Below are positions 1 through 10,088 of a DNA stretch of 64,000 nucleotides, piece by piece. The notes under the pieces were generated by a model, which saw only the letters and a program-made list of their open reading frames with translations, was not told the origin of the DNA and did not search any database. The DNA is from JANQHS01 sp965227315 (GTDB lineage: Bacteria > Bacteroidota > Bacteroidia > Cytophagales > CCMP332). How positions within the stretch are numbered: the stretch's first letter is position 1; every line of letters starts with the position of its first letter. The stretch covers positions 806,001 to 870,000 of the forward strand of contig OZ245737.1 of NCBI GenBank assembly GCA_965227315.1, read 5' to 3'. The position numbers were made by a program, and so were the translations under genes.

Positions 1-3000
1 GGTCATAGGTGATCTGGGGCAGTTCCTTCCATACCGATTGGTTATCGGCCTTTGCAATGAATTTTTCCTGCAGAGAATAATAGTATTTCCCGCTTTTCCC
101 AACTCCGAGTACAAGAACCCTGTTTTCCGTTTTTTCTGAATTCTTGCATGATGGTGATATCTCAGCAACCGAAACATCAACCAAAAATGCAGATACACTT
201 TCAAGTGTTTGAATTTCAAACAGGTAATCTTCGAACTGATTTGCTAGCTTACATGCATCCGCAGGAGAAAAACGACGAGCATTAAATATATCTATGGTAG
301 TTTTTCTGAAGAACGGCGAAAACACCTTTTTATACTGCGGAGCAAGAAGGTTTTCGGGATATAAAAACACCATCATCGCAGCTCTCCAATCCGCATAGTT
401 CCCTAGCCATTGCCATTCCTCATCAAAGCGGTCCGAGTCCACATTCATATTGGTTCCGCTTTCGTAGACAGCATTGTATGATCCCCACAACAATCCCTGC
501 AATGTGGTCATCGCCTGTGTGATGCGATTGGTTCGTACCTCACCGGTACTGTGCATGTCGATCAGCAGCTCGTTTTCCAATTCAAGTGAGTTCTTGACAT
601 CAGCTTCGATATAAATATCCCGGAGTGTGGTCATATGATCCTTTTCCAGGTCCTCGATCAGCCCGCGATTCGCCTGGAACAGATTGGCCTGCTGCGCAAT
701 CCGGCTATCCAGGGTATTGCGAAAGTCAATTCTGGCTGTGAGATCTGACCTCCAACGATTGAATTCCAATTGGCTTTCGGAGACCGTGTCCAAAAGATTA
801 AAATGGAGTGGCCCGATATGAATCCCGGCCAGATTTTCTTCATTTGACCAGTCAGAAGATTTGGCCTTCTTGAAGACCTTCATTAAGATGTCCTTGGTTT
901 GATCCCACCAATCAACATTGGAAGGAAAACCAATGCTTGCCAATTCCCTTTGAATTATGTTCTGCAGATACCTGTATTCCGAAAAGCTGAGAAAATGCTG
1001 GCCCAATTTTGACTCGATCGACTCACCCGATTGTTCCATTTTTTGAATGTCCAACAGGTCTTCATAGGTCAGGGGTGTCGCTTCAAGCTTATCCGGAGCC
1101 ACGACCTGTACCCCATATCCCAGTAGCAATTCGGCAAGCTGGGTTTTCAGATCAACCTTAACTATCCTGTTTATCGGATCACTTTCCGATTTATAAACGG
1201 AAACCAACCCTCTTCTGCCAGGTAGGGGAATATAATTATGTCCATATGGCAATGCGGTCCACTGCCCCTCCACAACGGTATTCATAGAGATCCTCTCTAC
1301 GAAAATATTCTCCCTATCAAATCGATACAGCGATGAATTATCGGTTCCATCAAGAGAAAAAATCAAAATATTCTGGTACTCGTCCTCGGAAATCGACCGG
1401 ATATCGAAAGTTGTGGGTATTTGATTGTTGAGATCTTTGAAGTCCACCAAAATTTCCCCGTCATCCGGATCTATTTGAAAGGCATTTTCAGTCGTCGCCA
1501 CATATAATCTTTGGTCACTTAGACCTGAGACGTAGATCTCTTTCAAATTTCCGCTTGCGGGGTAGAAAAGCAATTTGGGTTTGGAAACCTTGTAAACCCT
1601 TGCACCAAAACCACTGGATACCAGTTCCCCGTCGACCTGAGGAGCAATTCCCCCCATATTTTTCAAGTTAAGCCAGCCATTGTCCTTCGCAAGGATGGTT
1701 CCTTTAAAGCTGCCAGTGGTCCCAGCGGAATCTGTTAATTCAACAACACCATCCTTAGAGGATACCACCAGTCCGGAAAAAGAACCCGCGTCTTCCCGAA
1801 TATTGATATACTCAAGATTGGAAAGGCTGCTGTCATAAAAATTTGAATAAGTCGTACCACTGCTACCATTGGCAAACCTTTTAACCTTGTCCTGAGAAGT
1901 CACAAAAAGATCACCCGCGTCATTGCAAACCATTTTCCCAAACATGGAAGCATCCTCAGTATCCATATGGTCAACATTCGACGTCTGTACTGTCACTGTT
2001 TTAGTGATGTCGAAAAGGTATTGATCAATGGTAGAAAGCCCTTCATACGACACATAGAAAGTATCTTGCGAAGTGTTTTTGGAAACAGCAATAGCACTCG
2101 GTATTCTATCGGGGTTGGGCAGATCAAAACTCCCGAGGGCTTCCAGCTCCGGGGAAAAGAATGCAACTCTTTTGGCATCACTGTCCAGAACAAAAAGCAT
2201 CCCGCTGTGGTGAAATGAAACATCAACCGGATTTGAGAATCCAGCAGTGGAGCCATTTGGCAGCTGATAATACTCGAGTGGAGCGTCATTGTCCGCTTGC
2301 AGAATCCGGACCTTAGCTAGTGGAGTGATAGAATTGGGATCCTTCGAACACCAGGCAATGGTCGAATGAGAATCAAAGCTGTCCATACCCAAAACCACTA
2401 CTTGCTCAGCAATGTTGCTCAATTCCTGAGATCCCGCCAGAAGCTCGGGCCTTTGAAGTTTTTGGATTCTCTGAAGATCGCTGCCCTGACCTGTTACGGC
2501 GCCCTTGTCCAGTATGATCATCTCTCCTCCGGACCCATCGGGTCTTGGTTGCAAGATGTTAGCGCAAAACGGAGTCCCAATCTGCCCTTCCTCAGTACCT
2601 TCTAGTATCAGCTTTATTTTTAAGCTTCCATCCTTACCAAAAAACTGAAAGCTCTTGTGCGTTGCATCATCACTGACACAAATCATATCCATGGCCCTGG
2701 AATATTCTATCCGGTTCAATTTGGTAAAATCAGCCTCAGTCAAAACGGAGTCATTCCAGGTGGAAAGGTTAAGGAGATTATCATCCAACCGGTAAATATT
2801 TTCCTTATCCATGATATAGATATTACCTTCGTTGTCCTTGGTCATGGAGATGGCCCGGTGCAAAGTGGGGGCGGTTTCATTCAGAATACTTCCATCCGCT
2901 TGAAGAGACCGGAATTGAAAGTCTTCATTTTCATAGCCGGGGTCACCCTCTGAAATACTTGACTTTAGGCCTTCTACAAGGGTCTTTCTGTCTTTCCAGA

Positions 3001-5476
3001 TCTTAACGGGCTTGCCATCTGAATTATCAAAAGGATCTTTGAAATCCTGTGGCACCAATTGGTCCGGATCAATGATGTGATTTCCATCATTATCCAACTC
3101 CAGCCACCTTTCCTGAAAACTTGATAATTGGGCTACAAGGATTTCAGGTATAACCTGAACAAAGATATTGTCCAGATTTCCGGTATAGCTATTTATTTGA
3201 ATGGTTCCTGAGATCCCGTTTATTCCCTCAGGAATGATTGCAATATTACCTGTACCTCCCGAATCAGTAATGGAACCCGATCCAACAGGGTTTTCCCCTG
3301 AACCAAAGATCTCAGCTGTTATGGTATCATCCGCCTCGGTCAGTTTTATCCTGATCTTCCCATCAGCATAGGTGTTCAGGCCATATTGATAATTCTTGAA
3401 CCTCCAATAGGTCACCTTATTGTCATCATCCCCGGTCTTGTAGCCAAGTGAAAAGGGGCTTCCGTGAGTACTTTTTAGTCCTGAGAGTCTCTCCAGGTTG
3501 CCCTGGCTGATCTTGTTCTCGGATGGTGTACCGGGATCAAGGTCCAGGTTTAGTTTTTCAATGATGTCAAAGTTGAGGTCGTACTTGAAACCCAGACGCT
3601 CGCATAACCTCCTTTTCCGGTCTTCATTTCCAATGGCATCCAGAATTTGAGTTTTATTGGTGCCCAAGAGTTGGAGCATACCTTCATAAACCTCCTCGAG
3701 GTATGCATCGATATTCGTATTATCAGGATCTCCCTTGCGGTTGTGCAATACCTCGGCACTTAATCGGGCTTGGGAAACACTTTCGTTAACAGAATCACAA
3801 GCCGCCGGAAGTTCTTTAAACAACTGATGAAAACGATCTCCAAGATCATTCAAAGTCAATTTTTTCCTTCCACCAATACCATCATCCTCCTTCACAAAAC
3901 TCACCGTATAATGTATGAGATCCAATAAATAGGCCAAGGGACTCACCGCAGCCTCACAGTCGTTGCAGGCGCATTTTTCCTTGTAGATCCTGTCGAGCAG
4001 TGTTTTGATCCTTACATAAGTTGGGGTGTCGGTTGAAAGAGAATTTCCGCTATCATCAGGCGGATTATGAACCTTCATCCTTTGATTTGCCATTACCTGG
4101 GCAACGAAGCTCACCGTGTAGTTCATTGCTGCGGTTATTCCATCGTTTTCCGCATAGACAGAAAAGGCGTTTTGTCCCTCAACATTCTTGAGCTTTTCAA
4201 CCATTGTTGACCTGGTTTCGTGCATTACATCGGGCAAGCTCATGCCCTGATCACCTGCATCAAGCGTATCAGAGATGCGATTGTCAACGCCTATGCCCTC
4301 CAAAAAAGCATGGCGATCTATGGTTTTCAGATTTTCCTGAAGGCTGGAATCTGCGGTTTCAAACTCAAGGGTGTTTTGAAAGCCTCCAATCCTTCGGATC
4401 AATTCAAGGTTTGTGGAATTGTATTGAATATCTTCAACAATATCGGTAATCCCATTATCGGATTCGTTAATTTCATTTACGAATGTGGTGATCGCAGATT
4501 TATTCAATGCCGTTAGTCTTGTAACGACGGTATCCAGCTCCTCTGAAGTTGCACTACCTGAGGGCTCGGGTCCCAGTGAAAAGGTTCGAAACTCCTTTGG
4601 CCCATCCTGCGATCCGGCGACTCCGCTAAGTTTGGTAGGCACATCGATGTTTGAAGGAGAAACCGTTAGAGGGTCATGGGAAAAGGTCAATTTGACCTCT
4701 GTAGGGTAATTTTCATCATCCTCCTGAACGATCTGATACCTCAATTTGAAGAATCCGTTTTCGTTTGTCTCAAAGGTCCCAATGGGCAGGTTAGCGGTTT
4801 TATCAGCTCCATTAACTTTGAGAGAGGTAAGAACCACATCAATGCTTTCTCCAGGGATACGAACCCCGTTGTCATATTCGATTCCAACCCCGAACTCAAA
4901 ATCACTTAATATACTTTGATAAAAATTCCTGGCCTTGCTCAGGAATTGCTCTGCCAGGTTGATCTTTAACAAGTGAGAATCATCCAATTCGCCGATCTTG
5001 GTTCCAATCTCAATATTCGATCCGGTGTTAAGGTTGCTTAGATCCTTAAGTTGAATGATCGAGGTCCCAAATTCATCTTTCCGCAGTTCTTTGATAAATT
5101 CAATGATCCCTTGATTGATATCAGATGCAAAAGAGTTGAAGAATGAATCCCAGGCATCAAGATTGTTTTCCGTATCAGTATCCTGATTGGTTTCCCGTAA
5201 AAACACATCGTCAGCGACATCCTTGATCAGATTTTCGGTATCAGGTTTAACCTGGTTCTTGAAATAGTTATACTGGTTACCGGTCTGTTCAGCGAAAAAA
5301 GGTGTCAGGACCGAGGGATCAAATTGAATAAACCTTCCAAAATCATCGTACTGCTCACCGCCAAGCCCACCTGCTTCGAGTACGTATTCAAGAAAATCTA
5401 AAACTTCATTTTGTTCATCTCCAGAAGTGGTAATAGAAGATGCGAAAGTGGTCCAAGGTTTGGATGATAATGCCAT
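1..5476 (-). CDS. TcA-like Tc toxin subunit (copy 1), 3' end outside the window
   Basis: The frame is open from ATG at 5476 to the window edge: 1825 residues are visible and no stop is met. It is a paralogue of the complete TcA-like gene at 18401-28171. Both begin MALS, share the phrase DTENNLDAWDSFF near residue 110, and share the VRP1-type motif SPLAYLLDL (around residue 500). TcA proteins form the bell-shaped pentameric translocation channel of Tc toxins. Residues about 850-1400 form a beta-propeller-like stretch of repeated 'G.iyvmd' strands. The visible part ends (SVWKELPQITYD) where the second copy reads SIWKELPEIS, so the pore and TcB-binding part, roughly 1400 residues, should lie to the left. 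By analogy with copy 2 another TcB/TcC gene may follow; this is inference. Start choice is supported by alignment with copy 2 and by the shared upstream block. Confidence 0.88.
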   Translation of the reverse strand, partial: MALSSKPWTTFASSITTSGDEQNEVLDFLEYVLEAGGLGGEQYDDFGRFIQFDPSVLTPFFAEQTGNQYNYFKNQVKPDTENLIKDVADDVFLRETNQDTDTENNLDAWDSFFNSFASDINQGIIEFIKELRKDEFGTSIIQLKDLSNLNTGSNIEIGTKIGELDDSHLLKINLAEQFLSKARNFYQSILSDFEFGVGIEYDNGVRIPGESIDVVLTSLKVNGADKTANLPIGTFETNENGFFKLRYQIVQEDDENYPTEVKLTFSHDPLTVSPSNIDVPTKLSGVAGSQDGPKEFRTFSLGPEPSGSATSEELDTVVTRLTALNKSAITTFVNEINESDNGITDIVEDIQYNSTNLELIRRIGGFQNTLEFETADSSLQENLKTIDRHAFLEGIGVDNRISDTLDAGDQGMSLPDVMHETRSTMVEKLKNVEGQNAFSVYAENDGITAAMNYTVSFVAQVMANQRMKVHNPPDDSGNSLSTDTPTYVRIKTLLDRIYKEKCACNDCEAAVSPLAYLLDLIHYTVSFVKEDDGIGGRKKLTLNDLGDRFHQLFKELPAACDSVNESVSQARLSAEVLHNRKGDPDNTNIDAYLEEVYEGMLQLLGTNKTQILDAIGNEDRKRRLCERLGFKYDLNFDIIEKLNLDLDPGTPSENKISQGNLERLSGLKSTHGSPFSLGYKTGDDDNKVTYWRFKNYQYGLNTYADGKIRIKLTEADDTITAEIFGSGENPVGSGSITDSGGTGNIAIIPEGINGISGTIQINSYTGNLDNIFVQVIPEILVAQLSSFQERWLELDNDGNHIIDPDQLVPQDFKDPFDNSDGKPVKIWKDRKTLVEGLKSSISEGDPGYENEDFQFRSLQADGSILNETAPTLHRAISMTKDNEGNIYIMDKENIYRLDDNLLNLSTWNDSVLTEADFTKLNRIEYSRAMDMICVSDDATHKSFQFFGKDGSLKIKLILEGTEEGQIGTPFCANILQPRPDGSGGEMIILDKGAVTGQGSDLQRIQKLQRPELLAGSQELSNIAEQVVVLGMDSFDSHSTIAWCSKDPNSITPLAKVRILQADNDAPLEYYQLPNGSTAGFSNPVDVSFHHSGMLFVLDSDAKRVAFFSPELEALGSFDLPNPDRIPSAIAVSKNTSQDTFYVSYEGLSTIDQYLFDITKTVTVQTSNVDHMDTEDASMFGKMVCNDAGDLFVTSQDKVKRFANGSSGTTYSNFYDSSLSNLEYINIREDAGSFSGLVVSSKDGVVELTDSAGTTGSFKGTILAKDNGWLNLKNMGGIAPQVDGELVSSGFGARVYKVSKPKLLFYPASGNLKEIYVSGLSDQRLYVATTENAFQIDPDDGEILVDFKDLNNQIPTTFDIRSISEDEYQNILIFSLDGTDNSSLYRFDRENIFVERISMNTVVEGQWTALPYGHNYIPLPGRRGLVSVYKSESDPINRIVKVDLKTQLAELLLGYGVQVVAPDKLEATPLTYEDLLDIQKMEQSGESIESKLGQHFLSFSEYRYLQNIIQRELASIGFPSNVDWWDQTKDILMKVFKKAKSSDWSNEENLAGIHIGPLHFNLLDTVSESQLEFNRWRSDLTARIDFRNTLDSRIAQQANLFQANRGLIEDLEKDHMTTLRDIYIEADVKNSLELENELLIDMHSTGEVRTNRITQAMTTLQGLLWGSYNAVYESGTNMNVDSDRFDEEWQWLGNYADWRAAMMVFLYPENLLAPQYKKVFSPFFRKTTIDIFNARRFSPADACKLANQFEDYLFEIQTLESVSAFLVDVSVAEISPSCKNSEKTENRVLVLGVGKSGKYYYSLQEKFIAKADNQSVWKELPQITYD

Positions 5477-6169
5477 AGCTGTTGTATTAAAAAAGTGAAA
5501 GAAACTAGAGTAACAACCTAAGGTCCATACATTTTATTGTCAATGAAGATCAAAAGGTTAATTAAAATGAAACATATAGATAATGACTGAAAAATCAAAA
5601 AAAATCTTTTCTAAATATCATAACCTATTCTAAAACAAGTTATTAGCCATATTGTATTCAACGTATGATTTGTTTAATAATTGCCGGAAATGATTTCGCC
5701 AAAAGATTTTCAAAAGATCACCTTCAGGAAAAGTCATCCCGGTAAATGGTCAATGAATAAAAACCTCATCTTGGAAAATTGAAATTCCCAAGTGCATTCT
5801 GAAGTCCGCGATTTCCTAAGTAGGAATAGAGGAAACCAGAGATGGTATCCTCATGTGTGTGTCATAACTGGTCTATTCATGACCAGCACTTCGGTCTGGA
5901 TTGAAACATTTTATCGGCAACGATTCCACTTTTCCCTGAGACTATTTTTGGACACACCCAGGTTAAACTCAAGTATGTGAAGAGAAGAGACGTAAATCAC
6001 GAATTACCACCTATGATGCCTTTCCAATCTACTCTAATGTTTCTTTTAACCAATGGACGGGATCTGCTTCGCAAAATCAGAGACTCTTGACGATCAAAGA
6101 AGATCACATTACTACACACAAAATATTTCCCGGCTACCGAAAGATTTTCGTCACAAATAAGGAATACTT
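5477..6169. other. Intergenic region of 693 bases
   Basis: The right-to-left reading of bases 5477-5575 is the conserved TcA leader. The rest, about 590 bases, is AT-rich with no convincing gene on either strand; a 62-codon frame at 5792-5980 has no recognisable features. I see no clear terminator downstream of the gene ending at 6170. Confidence 0.6.
5513..5543 (-). promoter_or_regulatory. Putative promoter of TcA-like copy 1
   Basis: Read on the minus strand there is TTG, 20 bases, then TAGGTTGT, resembling the Bacteroidota sigma consensus TTG-N19..21-TAnnTTTG. The same elements at the same spacing occur upstream of TcA copy 2, inside a conserved block of about 95 bases. The block is retained although the flanking DNA differs, which suggests function or recent duplication. 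Confidence 0.5.
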
Positions 6170-7219
6170 CTAATTATCGTAAACATCCCAAACCACCCAT
6201 TTTCCATATCGATCTACCTCCTCTGGAACGAAAATATTGTTGTTGAGAATCCCCAGGTAACGAATTTGATCGAACAGGTCATCAACCAATTCTAAGCCGA
6301 CATTTAGACTTACCAAACTATACTTTGATTCATCCCTAGTTATAATCGAAAAGGAAGTATTTGTAAGCCTAGTTCTGAATTTATCCGCAAATTCAATCTT
6401 TTTAATATTCTTTATTGGAATACACAGGAAGTCATCTAATCTACTTTTTTCCAGGAGATCACTCTTTTTCTCCTGATCAAAGAATTCTTTCTCCTGAGCA
6501 GCCCCCAAAAAACCATTTAGGGCAATTAGACTATTTACGCCGAAACCTAAATATGGAATCTGGCTAACGAGGTTTTGTGCACCATCGCTAAACCTATCAT
6601 TTCTAAATAACTGATTTAGATCAAACTTGAAAGGAAACCACATTAATGAATTCACAGTAAGGATTAATAGTCCTGTACCAACATTAATTGGCTCCTCAGA
6701 ATGCCCATATTTACTGAGCGTCACATCCTGCTGCATATAAAAAACGGTCCTGAATTCGTCTAGATCTTCTATTTCTTCTGCAAAGGTTGGTTGATTAACT
6801 ACGAACGGTTTTGAAATATCCTGGACCAGAGCTAGTTTGCTTGCTACAATTTTGTATTCCTCATCCATTAACTGTTTGAAAAGATCCGTTTCAACATAGT
6901 TTGCCATAAGAATGGCAAAATACCTAATCGTAAAAATTTCAGGAATATCATGCGTTTCTTTCATATGTTTTGCAATATCCTTCAAATCTTCACCTTGCTC
7001 TAATCGGTCTGCTATTCCATCCAAATTTTTGGTGAGATCTTCAATTTTGGATTCCAGTTCAGATTCTGCTCCGGTATGCTTAAGGGTAATAATAAATTGA
7101 GCAAAACCAAATACGATCATAACTATTGCAACTACATAACCATAATTGGATAGTTCAAACTGAGACATCAAAAAAAATCCAATGAAAACCGAAACCGCCC
7201 CCGCAATTATTCCTTTCAT
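6170..7219 (-). CDS. Membrane protein of unknown function, 349 aa
   Basis: I do not recognise the family. The first 45 residues form two hydrophobic segments (about 3-19 and 26-45), followed by an acidic, probably helical stretch (ESELESKIEDLTKNL, residues about 52-75) and a long soluble part. The last 80 residues (IPIKNIKKIEFADKF, then beta-rich sequence) look like a PH/GRAM-like domain, but this is only a visual impression. The start is ATG with the upstream gene ending 11 bases away, so it is the last gene of a three-gene minus-strand operon with the M19-like gene and the small membrane protein. It lies between the two TcA units, so it may be accessory cargo; no function can be given. Confidence 0.75.
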   Translation of the reverse strand: MKGIIAGAVSVFIGFFLMSQFELSNYGYVVAIVMIVFGFAQFIITLKHTGAESELESKIEDLTKNLDGIADRLEQGEDLKDIAKHMKETHDIPEIFTIRYFAILMANYVETDLFKQLMDEEYKIVASKLALVQDISKPFVVNQPTFAEEIEDLDEFRTVFYMQQDVTLSKYGHSEEPINVGTGLLILTVNSLMWFPFKFDLNQLFRNDRFSDGAQNLVSQIPYLGFGVNSLIALNGFLGAAQEKEFFDQEKKSDLLEKSRLDDFLCIPIKNIKKIEFADKFRTRLTNTSFSIITRDESKYSLVSLNVGLELVDDLFDQIRYLGILNNNIFVPEEVDRYGKWVVWDVYDN

Positions 7220-7230
7220 ATACCCAAATC

Positions 7231-8826
7231 CTATTGCGCCTTAAAGTTCCTTTTGAGAAACTCAAATACGTTATCAAACATCACCATCCGGGCCGCTCTT
7301 TCAGGGTTGTTGTTTAGATCCCTCTTTTTTCGAAATTCTTTGATCAGATCCTCTTCCAATTGGGGAAAATCCAGGCTAGTCGAATATTTATTCACAGGGT
7401 CAATGTATCCTTCAAAATCCGTTCCTATGGTTATGTATTTCCAGGCATCTGCTTTCTCCTCTGACGATAATCCGGCATGGTCCCGAATCGCATGAATAAT
7501 CCCATATATGTTTTTTGTTACCGTCCTTATACTCGTCTCATCCTCAGGTATGTTGTTTCTGCGGTCTTTTCCTACAAAACCCAAAATCCTTTGATCCAGA
7601 CATAGACCGATTATTCCCTTGGTTTTTACCACCCAATAAATATCATCATCGCTGAGGTTTATGTTCCAAGCATAAAACCCATTGATAGAAAAGTTATCGC
7701 TTTCCTTTTTTTTATCGGCATCCCTGATCATAGCATTGATACTCTTTTGACCCGAGTAGCCCATATGACTTAGAATCACCGGCACCTGATATTCCCCGGT
7801 GTTTGGATCTTTCGCCTTGGAGATGATCTCGTCATAATACCATTTCCTTGATTTGGCGGCCATGTGTTTCAGGTCCGGAAGGATCCTCCTTCCCTGGTTT
7901 TTGTCATATTGAAAACTGGAGTCAAGACTCAACAACCTTTTGATGGCTTCCTTTCCCTCTTCGAAGAAGGGATCGTCCATTCCTGTTTCCTGATCAAAAA
8001 TGACCTCAGCTATTTTTATGATGCTGTGCGCATGCCCGCAGAGGTAGTTGTTAAAATGATGAGCAAAAGTCACAAAGAATACAGGGGGATCCCATTTCTT
8101 TATCTCGTCTATGCGATTCATGACTTCATGCAGGTGGGTATCCGTGCCCAAGGCATGCATTCCTTCGATGGTGTAAACCATGGCAATCTCTCCGTTGGAT
8201 AGGGAATTTTGGACCTCATCAAAATCTTTGCAAACCCTATAGGTACCCTCTTGGCTCAAAAGCGGCTCATAATCCTGGCGGATCTCGTTTTCGTTTCTAA
8301 AAAGCTCCCTGACACTTAGAATTCCCTTCGATTTCGGGATGAATAAATTGGGCTTCATGCGTTTCCCCGAATGTTGTAAAAGGAATTCTCTCTCTTCCTT
8401 TAATGCTTTATAGTAGTCATAACGTCCGCTCAAAAAATAAGACAGCCGCTCAACAGGAATTCTCATTTGAACCGACTGGGCATTTTTTCTGATTTTGAAA
8501 CCCGAGAGGAATGCCTTCTGAATCACCTTGAGCGTTTGTTCCACTGTACGGGCCGTGCCCCGATCATCTCCTGGAGAGAAAAAACCCTTTTCAATTGGGT
8601 AAAGGGCCGGGAACACCAAACGGGTATTTGATTTCAGGAGTTTCGCCGGATCGCATTGAGAGTAAGAAAAAGCCCTACCGCCCTTTTCCTGTTGATTCAG
8701 GTTTCCATGTTGGAAGGTCCAGGGATGATACTTAGAAGCTTCTCCCTGACTTTCAATTTTGGGTTTCCAATGGAATATGCGAGCATGTGGATGACAGTGA
8801 AGGTCTGAATAAATTTTTTCGGGCAT
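7231..8826 (-). CDS. M19 (membrane/renal dipeptidase)-like metallohydrolase, 531 aa
   Basis: The order of motifs follows peptidase family M19 of the amidohydrolase superfamily, which cleaves dipeptides, often with a C-terminal D-residue. There is an N-terminal SDLHCHPH with HxH at residues 10 and 12, an EG motif (YTIEGMHALG, about residue 218) followed by TFAHHFNN, a SHMGYSG motif near 355, and GTDFEG near 466, where M19 has GsDFDG. Typical M19 enzymes have HxD at the first site; here it is HxH, and at 531 residues the protein is longer than the usual 350-400. No signal peptide is visible, so it is probably cytoplasmic or bound through its membrane-protein neighbours. It lies 6 bases downstream of the small membrane protein gene. 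Substrate unknown; a dipeptidase-like or related amidohydrolase activity is the best guess. Confidence 0.75.
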   Translation of the reverse strand: MPEKIYSDLHCHPHARIFHWKPKIESQGEASKYHPWTFQHGNLNQQEKGGRAFSYSQCDPAKLLKSNTRLVFPALYPIEKGFFSPGDDRGTARTVEQTLKVIQKAFLSGFKIRKNAQSVQMRIPVERLSYFLSGRYDYYKALKEEREFLLQHSGKRMKPNLFIPKSKGILSVRELFRNENEIRQDYEPLLSQEGTYRVCKDFDEVQNSLSNGEIAMVYTIEGMHALGTDTHLHEVMNRIDEIKKWDPPVFFVTFAHHFNNYLCGHAHSIIKIAEVIFDQETGMDDPFFEEGKEAIKRLLSLDSSFQYDKNQGRRILPDLKHMAAKSRKWYYDEIISKAKDPNTGEYQVPVILSHMGYSGQKSINAMIRDADKKKESDNFSINGFYAWNINLSDDDIYWVVKTKGIIGLCLDQRILGFVGKDRRNNIPEDETSIRTVTKNIYGIIHAIRDHAGLSSEEKADAWKYITIGTDFEGYIDPVNKYSTSLDFPQLEEDLIKEFRKKRDLNNNPERAARMVMFDNVFEFLKRNFKAQ

Positions 8827-8832
8827 GACGCG

Positions 8833-9276
8833 CTATTTTAAGATTGAAAACAGAATTACAAGGAATATGCACATGGCTCCGTGGGGGAGAAAAATATGCG
8901 GCCAAACAAGCACCTTGAAAAAGTTTTTGTTTCTGTCTTTCTTATGGGACTTATCCCAGTAGTTTTTTATTTGAAAAGGAGGTTTATCAAAAGACTGTTT
9001 TTCAAACAAAGACTCCAGCTCCTCAATTCGCGGAAAGAATGCTTGTTGAAAGGATTTCCAATAGGCATCAATGAACCAAAACATAAAGCTGGCTCCGGCA
9101 GCAAAAAGCAATACATCAAAATTACTTGCAATAGCTGCAGACCCGGCAATGGCCGAGACTACCGAAACACTCCATGCCTTGATGGTCAAGGACTTACCAT
9201 CGTAATCTTCTATGATCTTTTGGAGATGGAAATACTCCCGCTCCAGTTGTTCTTTTCTCAGTTCAATTTCATTCAT
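8833..9276 (-). CDS. Small membrane protein of unknown function, 147 aa
   Basis: The chosen ATG at 9276 begins MNEIELRKEQLEREY. A TTG at 9291 five codons upstream has a better purine-rich stretch (AGAAGGAAA) in front and cannot be excluded. A charged N-terminal helix (about 1-30) is followed by two hydrophobic segments (about 36-70, including SAIAGSAAIASNFDVLLFAAGASF split by small residues), an amphipathic region, and a C-terminal hydrophobic segment (PHGAMCIFLVILFSIL). First gene of a three-gene operon with the M19-like hydrolase and a second membrane protein. I do not recognise a family. Confidence 0.65.
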   Translation of the reverse strand: MNEIELRKEQLEREYFHLQKIIEDYDGKSLTIKAWSVSVVSAIAGSAAIASNFDVLLFAAGASFMFWFIDAYWKSFQQAFFPRIEELESLFEKQSFDKPPFQIKNYWDKSHKKDRNKNFFKVLVWPHIFLPHGAMCIFLVILFSILK

Positions 9277-9785
9277 CGCCAGGGATTCCAAAAGGATTTC
9301 CTTCTGAACTATTTAGAGCTCTCAGGTACATAAAAGTGTTGACAATATATGATAAATCCAAGAAGAACTTTTAATTATTCCCAATTTCACAGATAACCCT
9401 TAGAGACCTCCTAGACCAATTTCATCCTGAGGGATGTCACTCTGATCTTCTACCAGTTATTCTTCGATTCATTAACAGGTTGCTATTTCAAAACAAATAA
9501 TCTTGTTATGGCAAAACCTAAAGGAGGTTGGCCGCATCATCCAACTGCTTATAAATGATGAAACCTTCTTACTGATCGCCAGTGAGCACTCAAGGAGCTC
9601 AAATTTACCCTTCAGAAGCCCCCGTTGACAGGCCGTGGTTGCGGCTGTTGGAAGTATCTAGTCAGGAGGCCTAAAGGTCGGGTCAGGTCAAACAGGATAC
9701 ACAGAAGGTAAACAGCTAAAAAAGAACCTGAGTATCAAGATAAAAATAGACCATATTAAGTATCTTGAAAATAAAACTTCAAACA
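9277..9785. other. Intergenic region of about 500 bases
   Basis: No gene is supported here. A 16-codon frame begins at 9510 but has nothing to recommend it. The region separates divergent genes (minus operon to the left, small plus-strand gene to the right), so promoters for both must lie here, but I cannot place them. Confidence 0.5.
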
Positions 9786-10088
9786 ATGAAGAAGCTCCTA
9801 ATTTTATTCTTTTTGTTGCTCGGTAGTTCTCAAATTCAAGCTGGAGATTACGTCATCGTTAGAGTTGTCGAATCCATGAATTCCATAGGAGGGGTAGTTG
9901 CAGCTTTGCACATAACTGATAGTGAGGGAACAAAAAGAATAGCCTTGGAGGCGCCAAAAGACAAAAATATCTCCAATAATGACGGTAAAATTTTATCTGA
10001 GTTTATGAGCCTTGATAAAAAAGGATATAGATTAGTTTCATCCTCAGGCGGTGATGTATTTAGGTCTCTCATCTTCTACAAGGAGTAG
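9786..10088 (+). CDS. Small secreted protein of unknown function, 100 aa
   Basis: ATG at 9786 starts a clear signal peptide, MKKLLILFFLLLGSSQIQA, with likely cleavage before GDY, leaving a mature protein of about 80 residues. A TTG seven codons upstream is less likely because it would extend the signal peptide n-region. The mature part (DYVIVRVVESMNS..., ending SLIFYKE) is beta-rich and has no cysteine; no family recognised. It is convergent with the Tc/immunity operon and is the nearest plus-strand gene to the effector scar, so it might be another small factor linked to that locus, but nothing in the sequence proves it. Confidence 0.65.
   Translation: MKKLLILFFLLLGSSQIQAGDYVIVRVVESMNSIGGVVAALHITDSEGTKRIALEAPKDKNISNNDGKILSEFMSLDKKGYRLVSSSGGDVFRSLIFYKE

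Noticed and set aside
5792..5980. A 62-codon plus-strand frame in the intergenic region
   Set aside because: No ribosome-binding or promoter signal, low-complexity aromatic translation, no recognisable motif.
9510..9560. A 16-codon frame MAKPKGGWPHHPTAYK
   Set aside because: Too short to support; no second evidence.
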